Assembly: GCA_001310375.1 (NCBI GenBank)
Contig: BAXC01000002.1
Coordinates: forward strand, 19,757 to 83,756
Length of the DNA: 64,000 bases
Direction: 5' to 3'
Source: Bacillus sp. JCM 19041
GTDB taxonomy: Bacteria; Bacillota; Bacilli; Bacillales; Bacillaceae_D
Each line of letters begins with the position of its first letter. Position 1 is the first letter of the stretch. The position numbers were made by a program, and so were the translations under genes. Below the pieces are notes generated by a model, which saw nothing but the letters and a program-made list of their open reading frames with translations, searched no databases and was not told the DNA's origin. Positions 17,942 to 27,477 of the stretch are shown here, piece by piece.

Positions 17942-18859
17942 TTAAAGGGGGTAGTCATTCAAACAAAACAACGTGTTGACAAGACTTTCGAATAACGCTC
18001 TTTGGGCAGGTTTCTCCCAATCTTCTGGAACGTCTGCCATGAGCCACATGACTTCGTCTAAAAAAACATGTTCGATCGTTTGCTGCCAGTGCAAACATTC
18101 TTTTTTACTGAGAGTGACATGAGATGAATACCCTTTCAAAAATAACGCCCATTCTTTAGTAGTGAACACTCTATTTGGAGCTGAAGGCATTTCATTATGG
18201 AATAAGAGCAAACAGAGAGCAAGATCAAATGTTCTAGGGATCCAAGCAGCATTATCTGGATCAATTAAGTACGGTTCTGGTGTGAAAATTAAGTTATTTG
18301 CTTTGTAATCATGGGGAGTAGCAACATGAGGTAATCCCCTGTTTTTTAAGACTTTCTGTTGATTAACAACTTGAATAAGTTTTTCGTTTAAACGAGATGA
18401 ATCAATATGTACATCGTATTGATTTGTGAAATCAGAAATGTTTTCAATACTTTCCTCTACTTCATAATCATAGAAGTCATATACATCATATGTTTTTAAC
18501 TGGTATGTATTTTCTGCAGGAGACATTGCATGAATCTGTCCTAAAAGTGCTCCAGCTGCTTGAATTTGTTCAGGTTCTCCTTTATAAACATCGCCATCAA
18601 TAAATGGATAAACAACATAAACGTCATTATTAATCTGTTTTGGATTTGATTCCATTTCTTTTACGGGTGTAACAACAGAAACGCCGTTTGCTGCAAGCAT
18701 GTTCGTATATTCCATTAATCGCTGTGCTTGAAGCAGGGGACGTTGGGTACGCTTGGCAATATAGTTGTTTACATGATAGACGGGTGAAAACGGGTAAATG
18801 CTTATAGGCTCTTCCTCAGATTGAATTCCGAGTGACTTTAAAATGGTTTTTCCACTCAT
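17942..18859 (-). CDS. APH-like phosphotransferase of unknown substrate
   Basis: About 305 residues of the aminoglycoside phosphotransferase/protein-kinase-like fold. It has the catalytic loop HDYKANNLIF (Brenner-type HDxxxxN) and LIDPDNAAWIPRTFDLA carrying the metal-binding Asp. The N-lobe contains YVVYPFIDGDVY. The start is ATG 18859 because GGAGG lies 5 bp upstream, while the earlier in-frame ATG falls inside that ribosome site. Such proteins phosphorylate antibiotics, sugars or spore-coat components. Nothing nearby identifies the substrate. Confidence 0.75.
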   Translation of the reverse strand: MSGKTILKSLGIQSEEEPISIYPFSPVYHVNNYIAKRTQRPLLQAQRLMEYTNMLAANGVSVVTPVKEMESNPKQINNDVYVVYPFIDGDVYKGEPEQIQAAGALLGQIHAMSPAENTYQLKTYDVYDFYDYEVEESIENISDFTNQYDVHIDSSRLNEKLIQVVNQQKVLKNRGLPHVATPHDYKANNLIFTPEPYLIDPDNAAWIPRTFDLALCLLLFHNEMPSAPNRVFTTKEWALFLKGYSSHVTLSKKECLHWQQTIEHVFLDEVMWLMADVPEDWEKPAQRALFESLVNTLFCLNDYPL

Positions 18860-18968
18860 GATTACCTCCATAAGATGTCGGATTTATTTGACTATACTGA
18901 TTGTACCAATGGAAGAGATAGATGGCAATCATTGGATGTATTATAGAGAAGAAGTCGTATTTGAGGTG

Positions 18969-19008
18969 CAATCAAAAGTTTGATTGATTTAAATTAAATA
19001 AAGATTAT
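18969..19008 (+). promoter_or_regulatory. Inverted repeat over a probable promoter of the HbpS-FdhA pair
   Basis: Perfect palindrome CAATCAAA-AG-TTTGATTG (18969-18986) overlaps TTGATT (18980-18985), which with a 17-bp spacer and GATTAT (19003-19008) makes a plausible sigma-A promoter. The ATCAAA...TTTGAT core recurs in the dyad at 22401-22426. A weak cre-like element lies at 19043-19057. Confidence 0.5.
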
Positions 19009-19074
19009 GTGTTTTAAAATTGATAAGAAGGTTATAGAGGAATAGAAATCGTTTTCAAATTTAACAAGAAAGGC

Positions 19075-19509
19075 GTGTTGAGAGTGGAGCTTAATTTGCA
19101 TATGGCAAAACAGCTTATTGCGGCAGCCGAAGCAGAGGCTGAACGTGTTGGTGTACAAATGGTCATTTCTGTTGTAGATAACGGTGGGAACTTAATTGCC
19201 GTTCATAGGATGGATGATGCTTGGCTCGCAAGTGTTGAGATTGCTCAGAATAAGGCATGGACCGCCGTTGCTTTGAAAACGGAAACGAAAGCATTAGAAG
19301 AAGCCACCGTTCCAAAGGCAGAATTGTATGGATTAAATACAACAAATAACGGGCGGATTGTCGTATTTGGTGGTGGAATTCCCCTTAAAAAAGGAGATAA
19401 AGTGATAGGCGCAATTGGCGTGAGCGGAAGTAGTGTGGATGACGACATCAAGGTTGCTCAAGCCGGTGCTCATGCATTTGAAGGGTTAGTTGCAAGTCAT
19501 AATACGTAA
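19075..19509 (+). CDS. HbpS/GlcG (DUF336) family protein (module B)
   Basis: About 140 residues of the GlcG/HbpS family, also found as the C-terminal half of PduO. It has the motif VDNGGNLIAVHRMDDAWLAS and the Gly-rich end GKVVGAIGVSG-like (here DKVIGAIGVSGSSVDDDI). Members bind haem or corrinoids, or accompany alcohol/diol oxidation genes. The role here is unknown. The start is uncertain: GTG 19075, TTG 19078 and GTG 19084 are in frame and the ribosome site AAGAAAGG best serves the later ones. An alcohol dehydrogenase gene follows 17 bp downstream. Confidence 0.8.
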   Translation: MLRVELNLHMAKQLIAAAEAEAERVGVQMVISVVDNGGNLIAVHRMDDAWLASVEIAQNKAWTAVALKTETKALEEATVPKAELYGLNTTNNGRIVVFGGGIPLKKGDKVIGAIGVSGSSVDDDIKVAQAGAHAFEGLVASHNT

Positions 19510-19526
19510 TTAAGGAGGGCTTCTTA

Positions 19527-20744
19527 ATGGCTGGAAATCGCGGAGTTGTTTATATGGGAAAAAAGGGAGTTGAAATTCAAGATATCGAATACCCTGATCT
19601 GGTTTTGAAAGATGGTCCAGGGGTCCCGGCTTCAAATGTTGGTCGAAAATGTGAGCACGGTGTTATTTTGAAAGTGATCACAACAAACATCTGCGGCAGT
19701 GACCAGCATATGGTTCGTGGTCGGACAACAGCGCCTGAAGGATTAGTACTTGGACACGAGATAACTGGCGAAGTCATTGAAGTAGGGAGAGATGTTGAGT
19801 TTATCAAAAAAGGTGATCTTGTATCGGTTCCTTTTAATATTGCCTGTGGTCGTTGTGTCATGTGTCAGGAACAAAAAACACATATTTGTTTAAACGTAAA
19901 TCCGGATCGCCCAGGTTCGGCTTATGGCTATGTTGATATGGGAGGATGGGTTGGCGGTCAATCAGAGTATGTAATGGTCCCATATGCTGATTTCCAGTTG
20001 CTTGTTTTTCCTAATAAAGAAAAAGCAATGGAAAAAATTCTAGATTTAACGATGCTTTCGGATATCTTTCCGACAGGTTTCCATGGTGCCTACACGGCAG
20101 GTGTGCAAATAGGATCTACGGTGTATGTGGCGGGAGCTGGGCCGGTTGGATTGGCGGCAGCTCATTCAGCTCAGTTGCTAGGTGCATCCACAGTCATTGT
20201 TGGAGATATGAATGAAGAAAGATTGCAGCAAGCGAAGAGTTTTGGCTGTGAAACGGTTAATTTACAGAAACATGATCGACTCGGGGAACAAATTGAACAA
20301 ATCCTTGGTGTACCTGAAGTGGATTCTTCAATTGATGCGGTAGGGTTTGAAGCTTCTGGACATGGTGAAAATGCTGAAGAACAACCAGCTGCAGTATTAA
20401 ATACAATTATGGATGTTACTCAAGCAGGCGGGAAGTTAGGAATTCCAGGACTTTATGTCACAGAAGATCCAGGAGCTGCAGATAAAGATGCACAAACAGG
20501 TTCCTTGAAAGTACGATTCGGACAAGGGTGGGCGAAAGCACATACTTTCGTTACTGGACAAACCCCAGCGATGCAATACAATCGGCAGTTAATGAAATCG
20601 ATTCTATCTGGCAACGCCAAAATCGCAAAGGCTGTAAACGCGACAGTTATTTCCCTTGATGAAGCACCAAATGGTTACAGTGATTTTGACGGTGGTGCAG
20701 CGAAAAAGTTTGTGATTGATCCACATGGCATGTTAAAGAAATAA
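19527..20744 (+). CDS. FdhA-like zinc alcohol/formaldehyde dehydrogenase (glutathione-independent type)
   Basis: A 405-residue medium-chain dehydrogenase of the formaldehyde dehydrogenase/dismutase branch. The catalytic zinc site begins NICGSDQHMVRGR, with GHEITGEVIEVG following. The structural zinc loop has cysteines in CGRCVMCQ...HIC, and the NAD site is VAGAGPVGLAAA near residue 200. The long insertion typical of FdhA is present. It may oxidise formaldehyde or another small aldehyde/alcohol with tightly bound NAD. It belongs to module B by position and precedes the sigma-54 activator. Confidence 0.88.
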   Translation: MAGNRGVVYMGKKGVEIQDIEYPDLVLKDGPGVPASNVGRKCEHGVILKVITTNICGSDQHMVRGRTTAPEGLVLGHEITGEVIEVGRDVEFIKKGDLVSVPFNIACGRCVMCQEQKTHICLNVNPDRPGSAYGYVDMGGWVGGQSEYVMVPYADFQLLVFPNKEKAMEKILDLTMLSDIFPTGFHGAYTAGVQIGSTVYVAGAGPVGLAAAHSAQLLGASTVIVGDMNEERLQQAKSFGCETVNLQKHDRLGEQIEQILGVPEVDSSIDAVGFEASGHGENAEEQPAAVLNTIMDVTQAGGKLGIPGLYVTEDPGAADKDAQTGSLKVRFGQGWAKAHTFVTGQTPAMQYNRQLMKSILSGNAKIAKAVNATVISLDEAPNGYSDFDGGAAKKFVIDPHGMLKK

Positions 20745-20860
20745 ATCTCAAGGGTGAGGGTGATTGATATCCCTCACTTTTTTAATGTTTATTGGAAGAA
20801 GAATGGACTGGTTGTTTTCAGTCTATTCTCCTACAATGGTTAAAGAGAGGAGGGGGACGA

Positions 20861-22403
20861 GTGCTGAAAGAAACCGATTCTTTAGCGAGTGCCTTAGTTG
20901 AAATGACGAAGGCAAACTGCATGTACATGGAAATTAGTAATCAAGAGGAAAAGAGCATTGGTACAGCTATACTAACTGAAATCAGACAAGCAATCCAATC
21001 TGGTTTTGCAGAAATGCCAATTGAAGCCTTCTTAATGCAGAAGCCAAAATTGGATATGCTTGATCAATTCCAATCATTTCTCGAAAGTGACATGTTTGCA
21101 GTGTTAATTGATACTTTATATGACGGGTTATATGTGACTGATGGTGTTGGGGTAACACTAAAAGTAAATAAGGCGTATGAACGGATTACAGGTGTTACAT
21201 CAAAGCAAATAGTTGGCATGCATATGCGTGATATGGAAAAATTAGGTTACATTTCGAGGTCGATTTCTTTAGAAGTAATTAAACAAAAGAAAGCTGTTAC
21301 AAGGATGCAGTGGCTTGCTAATGGCCGTAATGCAATGGTCTCTGGGACGCCTGCCTTTAATAAAGACGGTAATATCATCTTTGTGGTTAGTGTTGTTCGT
21401 GATATGACCAATCTTTTGGCAATGCAAGCAGAACTTGAGGATTTGAAAGAATGGCAGGCCGAAATTGATCACCATGTTCTTGCAGGAAAGGACGCTACTT
21501 TAGTTATAGAGGCAGAAGAAAGTATTGCTTTTATTAAAACCGCAAAACGGGTAGCACAGACAACTGCAACGGTGTGTTTGCTTGGCGAGAGTGGTGTAGG
21601 CAAGACAAGAGCTGCGGCATTTATTCATGAGCATTCTAAGCGAAAGGAAAAACCTTTTGTAGTTGTAAATTGTGGTGCTCTTAGTGAATCTTTAATTGAA
21701 GCCGAGTTGTTTGGTTATGCACCAGGGGCTTTTACTGGAGCACTTGCAAAAGGTAAAAAGGGGCTTATTGAAGTGGCAAACGGTGGGACTCTTTTTTAGA
21801 TGAAATTGGAGAGTTACCACTTTTATTACAAACAAGGTTACTGAAAGTACTTGATGAATTTCGTTACACTCCGGTCGGGTCAACGGAATTAAAGAAAGTA
21901 AATGTCCGAATCATTGCGGCAACAAACAAGTCACTTCGATATTTAGTTGAACAAGGGCGTTTGCGGGAAGATCTGTACTATCGCTTAGCGGTTGTACCAC
22001 TGGCAATTAAACCTTTAAGGGAACGTCCAAAAGAAGTTAGGCGATTGATTCAGTTATTCCTAAAAGAATTTAATAAGCGCGATGGAAGACAAGTCCAGTT
22101 AGAGGAAGAAGCAGTTCAAGCTTTAGAGACATACCAGTGGCCAGGAATATTCGAGAATTAAAAAATGCAATTGAATTCGTTGTTGCTACTTCTGCAAGTA
22201 TTCGAGTAGGCTTTGATCAGCTGCCAATACACATAATTCGTGAGAAATCAGAACAAGGAAAAACATTAAAAGAAGCAGTTCAAACGTTAGAGGAGCGGTT
22301 AATTGAAAAAGCAATAGCTGAGCATGGAACGACGAGAGGTGCTGCGCATGCCTTAGGTATAAGTCAATCTTCACTTGTAACAAAGCGAAATAAGATGCGT
22401 TGA
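20861..22403 (+). CDS. Sigma-54-dependent activator, PAS-AAA+-Fis (module B; two frameshifts)
   Basis: Enhancer-binding protein of about 510 residues. An N-terminal region of unclear type is followed by a PAS domain (about 80-190; [20 protein letters not shown]) and an AAA+ domain with Walker A GESGVGKT near 243 and an intact GAFTGA loop near 289. A C-terminal Fis helix ([20 protein letters not shown]) ends the protein. The start is GTG 20861, placed by GAGAGGAGGGGG. Frames break at about 21798, where one T is missing from a T-run before the Walker B Asp, and at about 22146, where one A is missing in WPGNIREL. Repaired, the protein is complete. Its stop overlaps a dyad that leads into a consensus sigma-54 promoter. 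Confidence 0.88.
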
Positions 22404-22426
22404 TCAAAATTGTAATCATTTGATCA
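22401..22426 (+). promoter_or_regulatory. Candidate activator-binding dyad, module B
   Basis: Perfect 8-bp arms TGATCAAA (22401-22408) and TTTGATCA (22419-22426) around 10 bp, beginning at the stop codon of the activator gene. Its near edge is about 50 bp before the -24 element. No T-run follows, so it is more likely a binding site than a terminator. Confidence 0.6.
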
Positions 22427-22478
22427 TAAAACAAATCAACACATGAGTCTTAAGAGCATCAGTAAGCGATTTTTGAGT

Positions 22479-22494
22479 TGGCACGGTTTTTGCT
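22479..22494 (+). promoter_or_regulatory. Sigma-54 (-24/-12) promoter, module B (exact consensus)
   Basis: TGGCACGGTTTTTGCT matches TGGCACG-N4-TTGCW at every defined position. Transcription should start near 22505, ahead of the ribosome site TTGGAGG and ATG 22527. Confidence 0.93.
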
Positions 22495-22526
22495 ACTAAT
22501 AAGCAAACGATTGGAGGCAAAAACAA

Positions 22527-23684
22527 ATGAGTGTACAAACGTTTAAAAGCGCTTACAAAATTTTGACAGGAGCTGGTGCAATCTTCCAATTAAGAGAAGA
22601 GGTACAGCGGCTAGGAATGAGTAATCCATTAATTGTAAGCGATAAAATCATTGATCAGGCAGGATTGCTCACAGAGGTTACGAATGTATTAAAAGGGATT
22701 TCTTATGGACAGTTTTTAGATGTTCAGCCGGAGCCTGCATTTACTGTAGTGGAAGATTGTAAAAAAACGTTTGTGGATGGTCAACATGATGGATTTATCG
22801 CAATTGGTGGAGGGAGTGCTATTGATACGGCAAAGGCCGCTTCTGCTTATGCCACTTACGATGGGGATCTCGATGATTTTATTGGCACGAATTTAGTACC
22901 TCGAAAAGGGGCGCCACTAATTGCTATTCCAACGACTGCGGGAACAGGATCAGAAGTGACAAATATTGCGATTTTGTCGGATAAACAAGCGCAGTTAAAA
23001 AAGGGGATAGCAAGTGATTTTTTATTGCCAGACGTTGCAATTGTTTCTCCCGAAATGACTCGGACGGCTCCTCCAAGTGTGACAGCGGCAAGTGGAATTG
23101 ATGCGCTTGTGCATGCAATTGAAGCTTATTTATCTGTACATGCGTCACCAATAACTGATTCTTTGGCACTGCGCGCAATGAAAATGATCGCGCAAAGTTT
23201 GCCAAAAGCTTATGCAAACCCAGACAACTTAGAGGCAAGAGAAGAAATGGCGACGGCAAGCTTAATGGCGGGAATGGCGTTTGGTAATGCTGGAGTTGGA
23301 GCGGTTCATGCACTTGCCTATCCGCTTGGTGGGCGTTTCAATATGGCACATGGTGTAAGCAACGCATTGCTTCTGCCTTTTGTCATGGAGGCAAATAAAA
23401 TTGCTTGTATCGATCGATTAGGAGAGGTGGCTATTGCTCTTGGTGAGCGTACAACAGAAATGAGTGCTAATGATGCAGCAGATTCGGCTATTTCTGCGAT
23501 GACACGTTTATGTAGACAAGTGAATATCCCGAGTAGTTTAAAATCATTTGGGATTGAACGTGATGATTTAAGCTTCATGGCTGATGACGCAATCCAAATA
23601 GACCGCTTATTAAAAAACAATCCGCGTAAGTTGACTCGTGATGAGATTTATTCAATTTACGAAGATGCTTTTGAAGGGCGGTAA
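22527..23684 (+). CDS. Iron-containing alcohol dehydrogenase (module B)
   Basis: A 385-residue Fe-type alcohol dehydrogenase, homologous to the one at 12013. It has GGGSAIDTAKA for NAD, PTTAGTGSEVT, and metal ligands in GIDALVHAIEA, VHALAYPLGG and MAHGVSNA. It heads an operon with a permease and an aldehyde dehydrogenase. The set therefore reads as import of a hydroxy compound, oxidation to an aldehyde and oxidation to an acid, for example 4-hydroxybutyrate through succinic semialdehyde to succinate (inference). A cre-like sequence (22543-22557, one mismatch) lies in the sixth to tenth codons. Confidence 0.9.
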   Translation: MSVQTFKSAYKILTGAGAIFQLREEVQRLGMSNPLIVSDKIIDQAGLLTEVTNVLKGISYGQFLDVQPEPAFTVVEDCKKTFVDGQHDGFIAIGGGSAIDTAKAASAYATYDGDLDDFIGTNLVPRKGAPLIAIPTTAGTGSEVTNIAILSDKQAQLKKGIASDFLLPDVAIVSPEMTRTAPPSVTAASGIDALVHAIEAYLSVHASPITDSLALRAMKMIAQSLPKAYANPDNLEAREEMATASLMAGMAFGNAGVGAVHALAYPLGGRFNMAHGVSNALLLPFVMEANKIACIDRLGEVAIALGERTTEMSANDAADSAISAMTRLCRQVNIPSSLKSFGIERDDLSFMADDAIQIDRLLKNNPRKLTRDEIYSIYEDAFEGR

Positions 23685-23690
23685 GTAGAG

Positions 23691-25073
23691 ATGAAGTGGA
23701 AGCAGCGGCAACATGGCCAAGAAACACCGTATGTTCTTCTTGGACCATTTAAACTTCGAGTTCCATTCGTCCACTATCGTTTTGAGTGGCCAGACTATGT
23801 TCAGGGACTGCTCATGTGTGCAGTTGATCTTGCAGCAATCCCTCTTCTAATGGAATTGTTAGGAATGCCATTTGAAGCGGCGCTCGCGGTTGTTATATTA
23901 AACGGCCTTTTCTATTTGACGCACCATTGTTAGGCGATCCAGTTGTTCCAGGTTGGATTACACCAGCCATACCATTAATTATGATTTATGTATCTGCTTT
24001 TCCGGAGGACCAGAAAGTACATGCGCTCATCGCCTTTCAACTTACATTAGGTATTCTATCGATTATTTTAGGAATGACAGGGCTAGCTAGTAAAGTCGTT
24101 CGATTTGTTCCTAGTGCTATCAAGTCGGGAGTTATTCTCGGTGCCGGGATTATCGCCATCATTACTATTTTCGAAGTTGGCGGTCGATTTGAATCATTTC
24201 CGTGGACAATTTCGATAGCAATCGGCATTGGTTTTTATTTGATGTTCTCAAAACATTTTCAACGACTAAAAGGAAAAGGCGGTTTGTATGGTTTAATCGG
24301 AAAGCTTGGTATTCTTCCAATCATTTTGCTGGCTGTTGTTGTTGCGCCTTTATTTGGAGAGGCGCCATGGCCTGCCATCGAATGGGGATTTTCAAAACCC
24401 GACTTTATCACATTGTGGAATGAATATACGTTATTTGGAGTTGGTTTTCCTCCACTAATGATGTTCATCACATGTTTGCCAACTGTTTTTGCGGCTTATC
24501 TCGTTTTATTTGGTGATATTCTTCAAGCAAAGGCGATTTTAAAAGAAGCAGATGATGTTCGCCAAGATGAAAAAGTAGACTATAACCCAAACCGAGCTCA
24601 TTTAATCTTCGGTGGACGTAATACAATGATGAGTATCATCGGACCTGATGTGACAATGGCTGGTCCTACTTGGGCAGCGATGCAGGTTGTCATTACAGAA
24701 AGATTTAAGGAAGGAAAAATCGATGCATTCGATTTTTGGGGGAATGGGTTCATTTCGTTTAGGTACGAACACAGGTTTATTGTTGTTGCCAATCGTGAGT
24801 TTAGTTGAACCAATACTCGGGGTCGCGATGGCGTTAACATTATTAATTCAAGGCTACGTTAGTGTGCGAATCGGCATTTTGGAAGCGAAAAGCCAACGCG
24901 ATTTAGGTATAGCTGGAATTGTTGCCGCAATCCTTGTGGTAAAAGGAGCGGCATGGGCGTTCGCAGTGGGTGTTATTCTTTGCTTGCTTATTTATGGCAA
25001 ACAATTTTTTGAGGGAGAAAACGATCAGACGTTTACGAAAGACGTTGATGGAGATGAAAAAAGGAGTGCTTAA
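23691..25073 (+). CDS. Multi-pass permease, nucleobase/anion-transporter-like (two frameshifts)
   Basis: About 460 residues with at least ten hydrophobic helices. Typical stretches are PSAIKSGVILGAGIIAIIT (about residue 145) and, late in the protein, FRLGTNTGLLLLPIVSLVEP. The general pattern resembles the xanthine/uracil and SulP transporter group, but I cannot name the family with certainty and no STAS domain is present. Frames break at about 23925 (THP|LLGDP) and about 24755. The gene lies 7 bp after the dehydrogenase and 4 bp before the aldehyde dehydrogenase, so it probably imports the operon's substrate. Confidence 0.68.
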
Positions 25074-25076
25074 TTA

Positions 25077-26494
25077 ATGAACCATGCTTTGTTTATTAAC
25101 AATGAATGTGTCTTGACAGATGACTTAATTGAAGTAGAAAACCCCGTCACGAAAGAAATAATTGGGACCGTGGCAAATGCGGGGAAAAAAGAAGCAATTG
25201 CGGCGGTGGATGCGGCTTCAGCGGCATTACCTGAATGGCGAGCTATGACGGCTGCAGAGCGCGGTGCATACTTGCAAAAGTGGCATGAATTGATTGAAAG
25301 AGAGGCCGAGGAAATTGGCAAGTTGATGACGCTTGAACAAGGAAAGCCGCTTAAAGAAGCGATTGGCGAAGTGCGTTATGCCAACAGCTTTCTATCCTGG
25401 TATGCAGAGGAAGGCAAACGTGTTTATGGAGAATCGGTTCCGGCTGCATCCTCAAGCAAGAGAATCTTTGTCCAAAAGCAGGCCATTGGCGTTATTGCAG
25501 CAATTACGCCTTGGAACTTTCCCGCGGCTATGCTGACGCGTAAACTTGGACCAGCACTTGCCGCCGGCTGTACAGCTGTTGTGAAACCGTCCGAATTAAC
25601 TCCCTTCACTGCCTATCGAATTGTTGAGTTGGCTCGGTTAGCTGGTATTCCCAAAGGTGTTATTAATTTAATAACCGGGGATGCAGCAGCTATTGGGGAA
25701 ACGTGGATGGCTGATGACCGGGTCCGGAAAGTATCGTTTACAGGTTCTACGAGGGTCGGGAAACTACTTATGAGGCAAGCTGCTGATACTGTTAAAAAGC
25801 TCTCGCTTGAACTTGGTGGGCATGCTCCGTTTATTGTAACGGAGCACGGGAACATTGAGAAAGCAGTTGAAGGCTAATGGCTTCAAAGTATCGAAATGGT
25901 GGTCAGACATGTGTTTGTGCAAATCGTATATATGTACATGAATCGATTCAAGAAACATTTATCGACGACTTTAAGCAAGCAATGAAAAGGTTGAAAACAG
26001 GAGATGGAATGGAAGAAGGAACAGATATTGGTCCACTAATTAATCAAGCTGCCGTTGAAAAAGTACAGAAGCATATCACGGACGCCGAAGAAAAGGGCGC
26101 AAAAATCCTCTACGGACAGGAGTCACAAATAAAAGATGGGTATTTCCAGACACCAGCGATTGTCGTAAATGCGACGGATGAGATGCTTTGCATGAACGAA
26201 GAAACATTTGGTCCATTAGCGCCAATCGCAACGTTTCAGTCTGTGGATGAGGTAATTAAGCGTGCGAATGATACGCCATTTGGATTAGCTGCATATGTGT
26301 ATTCCAACGATATCACAGAGGCTTTAATGATTTCTGAACAGCTGGAGTATGGAATTGTTGGCTTAAACGATGGTTTGCCATCAGTGGCCCAAGCCCCTTT
26401 TGGTGGAATGAAAGAAAGTGGACTTGGACGTGAAGGCGGTCACTGGGGGATTGAAGAGTATTTAGAAGTGAAGTATGTTTCACTTCAATTATAA
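25077..26494 (+). CDS. NAD(P)-dependent succinate-semialdehyde-type aldehyde dehydrogenase (one frameshift)
   Basis: About 473 residues of the GabD-like aldehyde dehydrogenase group. It has TPWNFPAAMLTRKLGPALAA, the catalytic Glu in LELGGHAPFIV, the catalytic Cys in NGGQTCVCANRIYV, and C-terminal PFGGMKESGLGREGG. The frame breaks at about 25876, four residues before the catalytic region, and restoring one base joins both halves exactly. Oxidation of succinic semialdehyde to succinate would serve both the Fe-alcohol dehydrogenase upstream and the 4-hydroxyphenylacetate pathway encoded 1-13 kb downstream, whose end product is that aldehyde. A terminator follows. Confidence 0.87.
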
Positions 26495-26501
26495 TAGCTA
26501 G

Positions 26502-26539
26502 AAAACCGCCGCTAAACATCGTAGCGGCGGTTTCTTTTT
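26502..26539 (+). terminator. Terminator after module B
   Basis: Perfect 12-bp arms AAACCGCCGCTA / TAGCGGCGGTTT with a 7-base loop, then CTTTTTG. Confidence 0.92.
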
Positions 26540-26635
26540 GTATAATAAGGCCAATAAAAAATGGCTCAAACGTTTGCCTACGTTAGTGATGTTAGGATAA
26601 AATGGAAATAAAGTTGATCATGGAGGGGGTTGAAG

Positions 26636-27262
26636 ATGAATTATTTATTTGTACATGGACTTGGTCAGGATTCCTCAACTTGGAAAAAAACCATTGATAC
26701 GATGGAATTAAATTCACATGTGTCCTGCCCCGACTTATTCTCACTTCTTGGTACATGCGATCCTACTTATAACAATTTATACCGGTTATTTTTTGAGTAT
26801 TGCAATGATTTTAGGGGACCAATTAATCTATGTGGTCTTTCCTTAGGAGCTGTTCTATCATTAAATTATGCTCTAGACCGACCGGAAAAGGTTAATTCTC
26901 TAATTTTAATTGGTGCGCAATATAAAATGCCAAAGCTACTGCTAGCTCTTCAAAACATCATGTTTTACTTTATGCCTAAATCTGTGTTTCTAAAAATTGG
27001 TACTGATAAAGAAAGATTTATTCGATTAATGAAATCTATGAGGCATTTGGATTTCACTGAACGTTTAGTAGAAATTCAATGCGATTCTTTGATTTTATGT
27101 GGAGAAAAGGATGTAGCAAATAAACGTGCCTCCAAATATTTAAGTAAACATATAAAAGAAGCCCGTTCGATAATAATAAAAGATGCAGGACACGAATTAA
27201 ATATAGATAGTTCAAGCAAACTTTCAGTTATTATGGATGATTTTTGGAGTAACACAAAATAA
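26636..27262 (+). CDS. Alpha/beta hydrolase
   Basis: A 208-residue alpha/beta hydrolase. The oxyanion motif is FVHGLGQDSSTW, the nucleophile elbow GLSLG (Ser about 74), the Asp in LILCGEKDVAN, and the His in DAGHEL near residue 187. It is a probable esterase or lipase-like enzyme without a signal peptide. The start is ATG 26636, preceded by GGAGGGGG. A TTG two codons earlier abuts that site. It is monocistronic. A perfect palindrome CAAACGTTTG (26567-26576) lies 60 bp upstream and could be an operator. Confidence 0.82.
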   Translation: MNYLFVHGLGQDSSTWKKTIDTMELNSHVSCPDLFSLLGTCDPTYNNLYRLFFEYCNDFRGPINLCGLSLGAVLSLNYALDRPEKVNSLILIGAQYKMPKLLLALQNIMFYFMPKSVFLKIGTDKERFIRLMKSMRHLDFTERLVEIQCDSLILCGEKDVANKRASKYLSKHIKEARSIIIKDAGHELNIDSSSKLSVIMDDFWSNTK

Positions 27263-27373
27263 TAAGAAGCATGCGATAATGTTTTAAAACCATGAACCAC
27301 TTGTTCAACTATTATATGAACTATAATGGAAGATCATAGAGTGGAATTATTTAAATTAACCCTTCACATAAAA

Positions 27374-27404
27374 GAGCATGGATCACTGACACCCCATCCA
27401 TGCT
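27374..27404 (-). terminator. Probable terminator of the TRAP/hpa minus operon
   Basis: Arms GAGCATGGAT / ATCCATGCTC around 11 bases, followed on the minus strand by TTTTATGTG. It lies about 75 bp past the DctM stop. Confidence 0.7.
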
Positions 27405-27477
27405 CAACCGGTATAACCGGTATTCTTTGAAAACTTCCATTACTTTTAAATTACCATTGACCTCTGGTTTAGCTGGT

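Noticed and set aside
18900..19075. A sigma-54 promoter before the HbpS gene
   Set aside because: No GG-N10-GC element is present; a weak sigma-A promoter fits better.
22137..22403. A separate small Fis-like regulator after the module B activator
   Set aside because: Its sequence is the direct continuation (REL... to the Fis helix) of the activator after one missing A.
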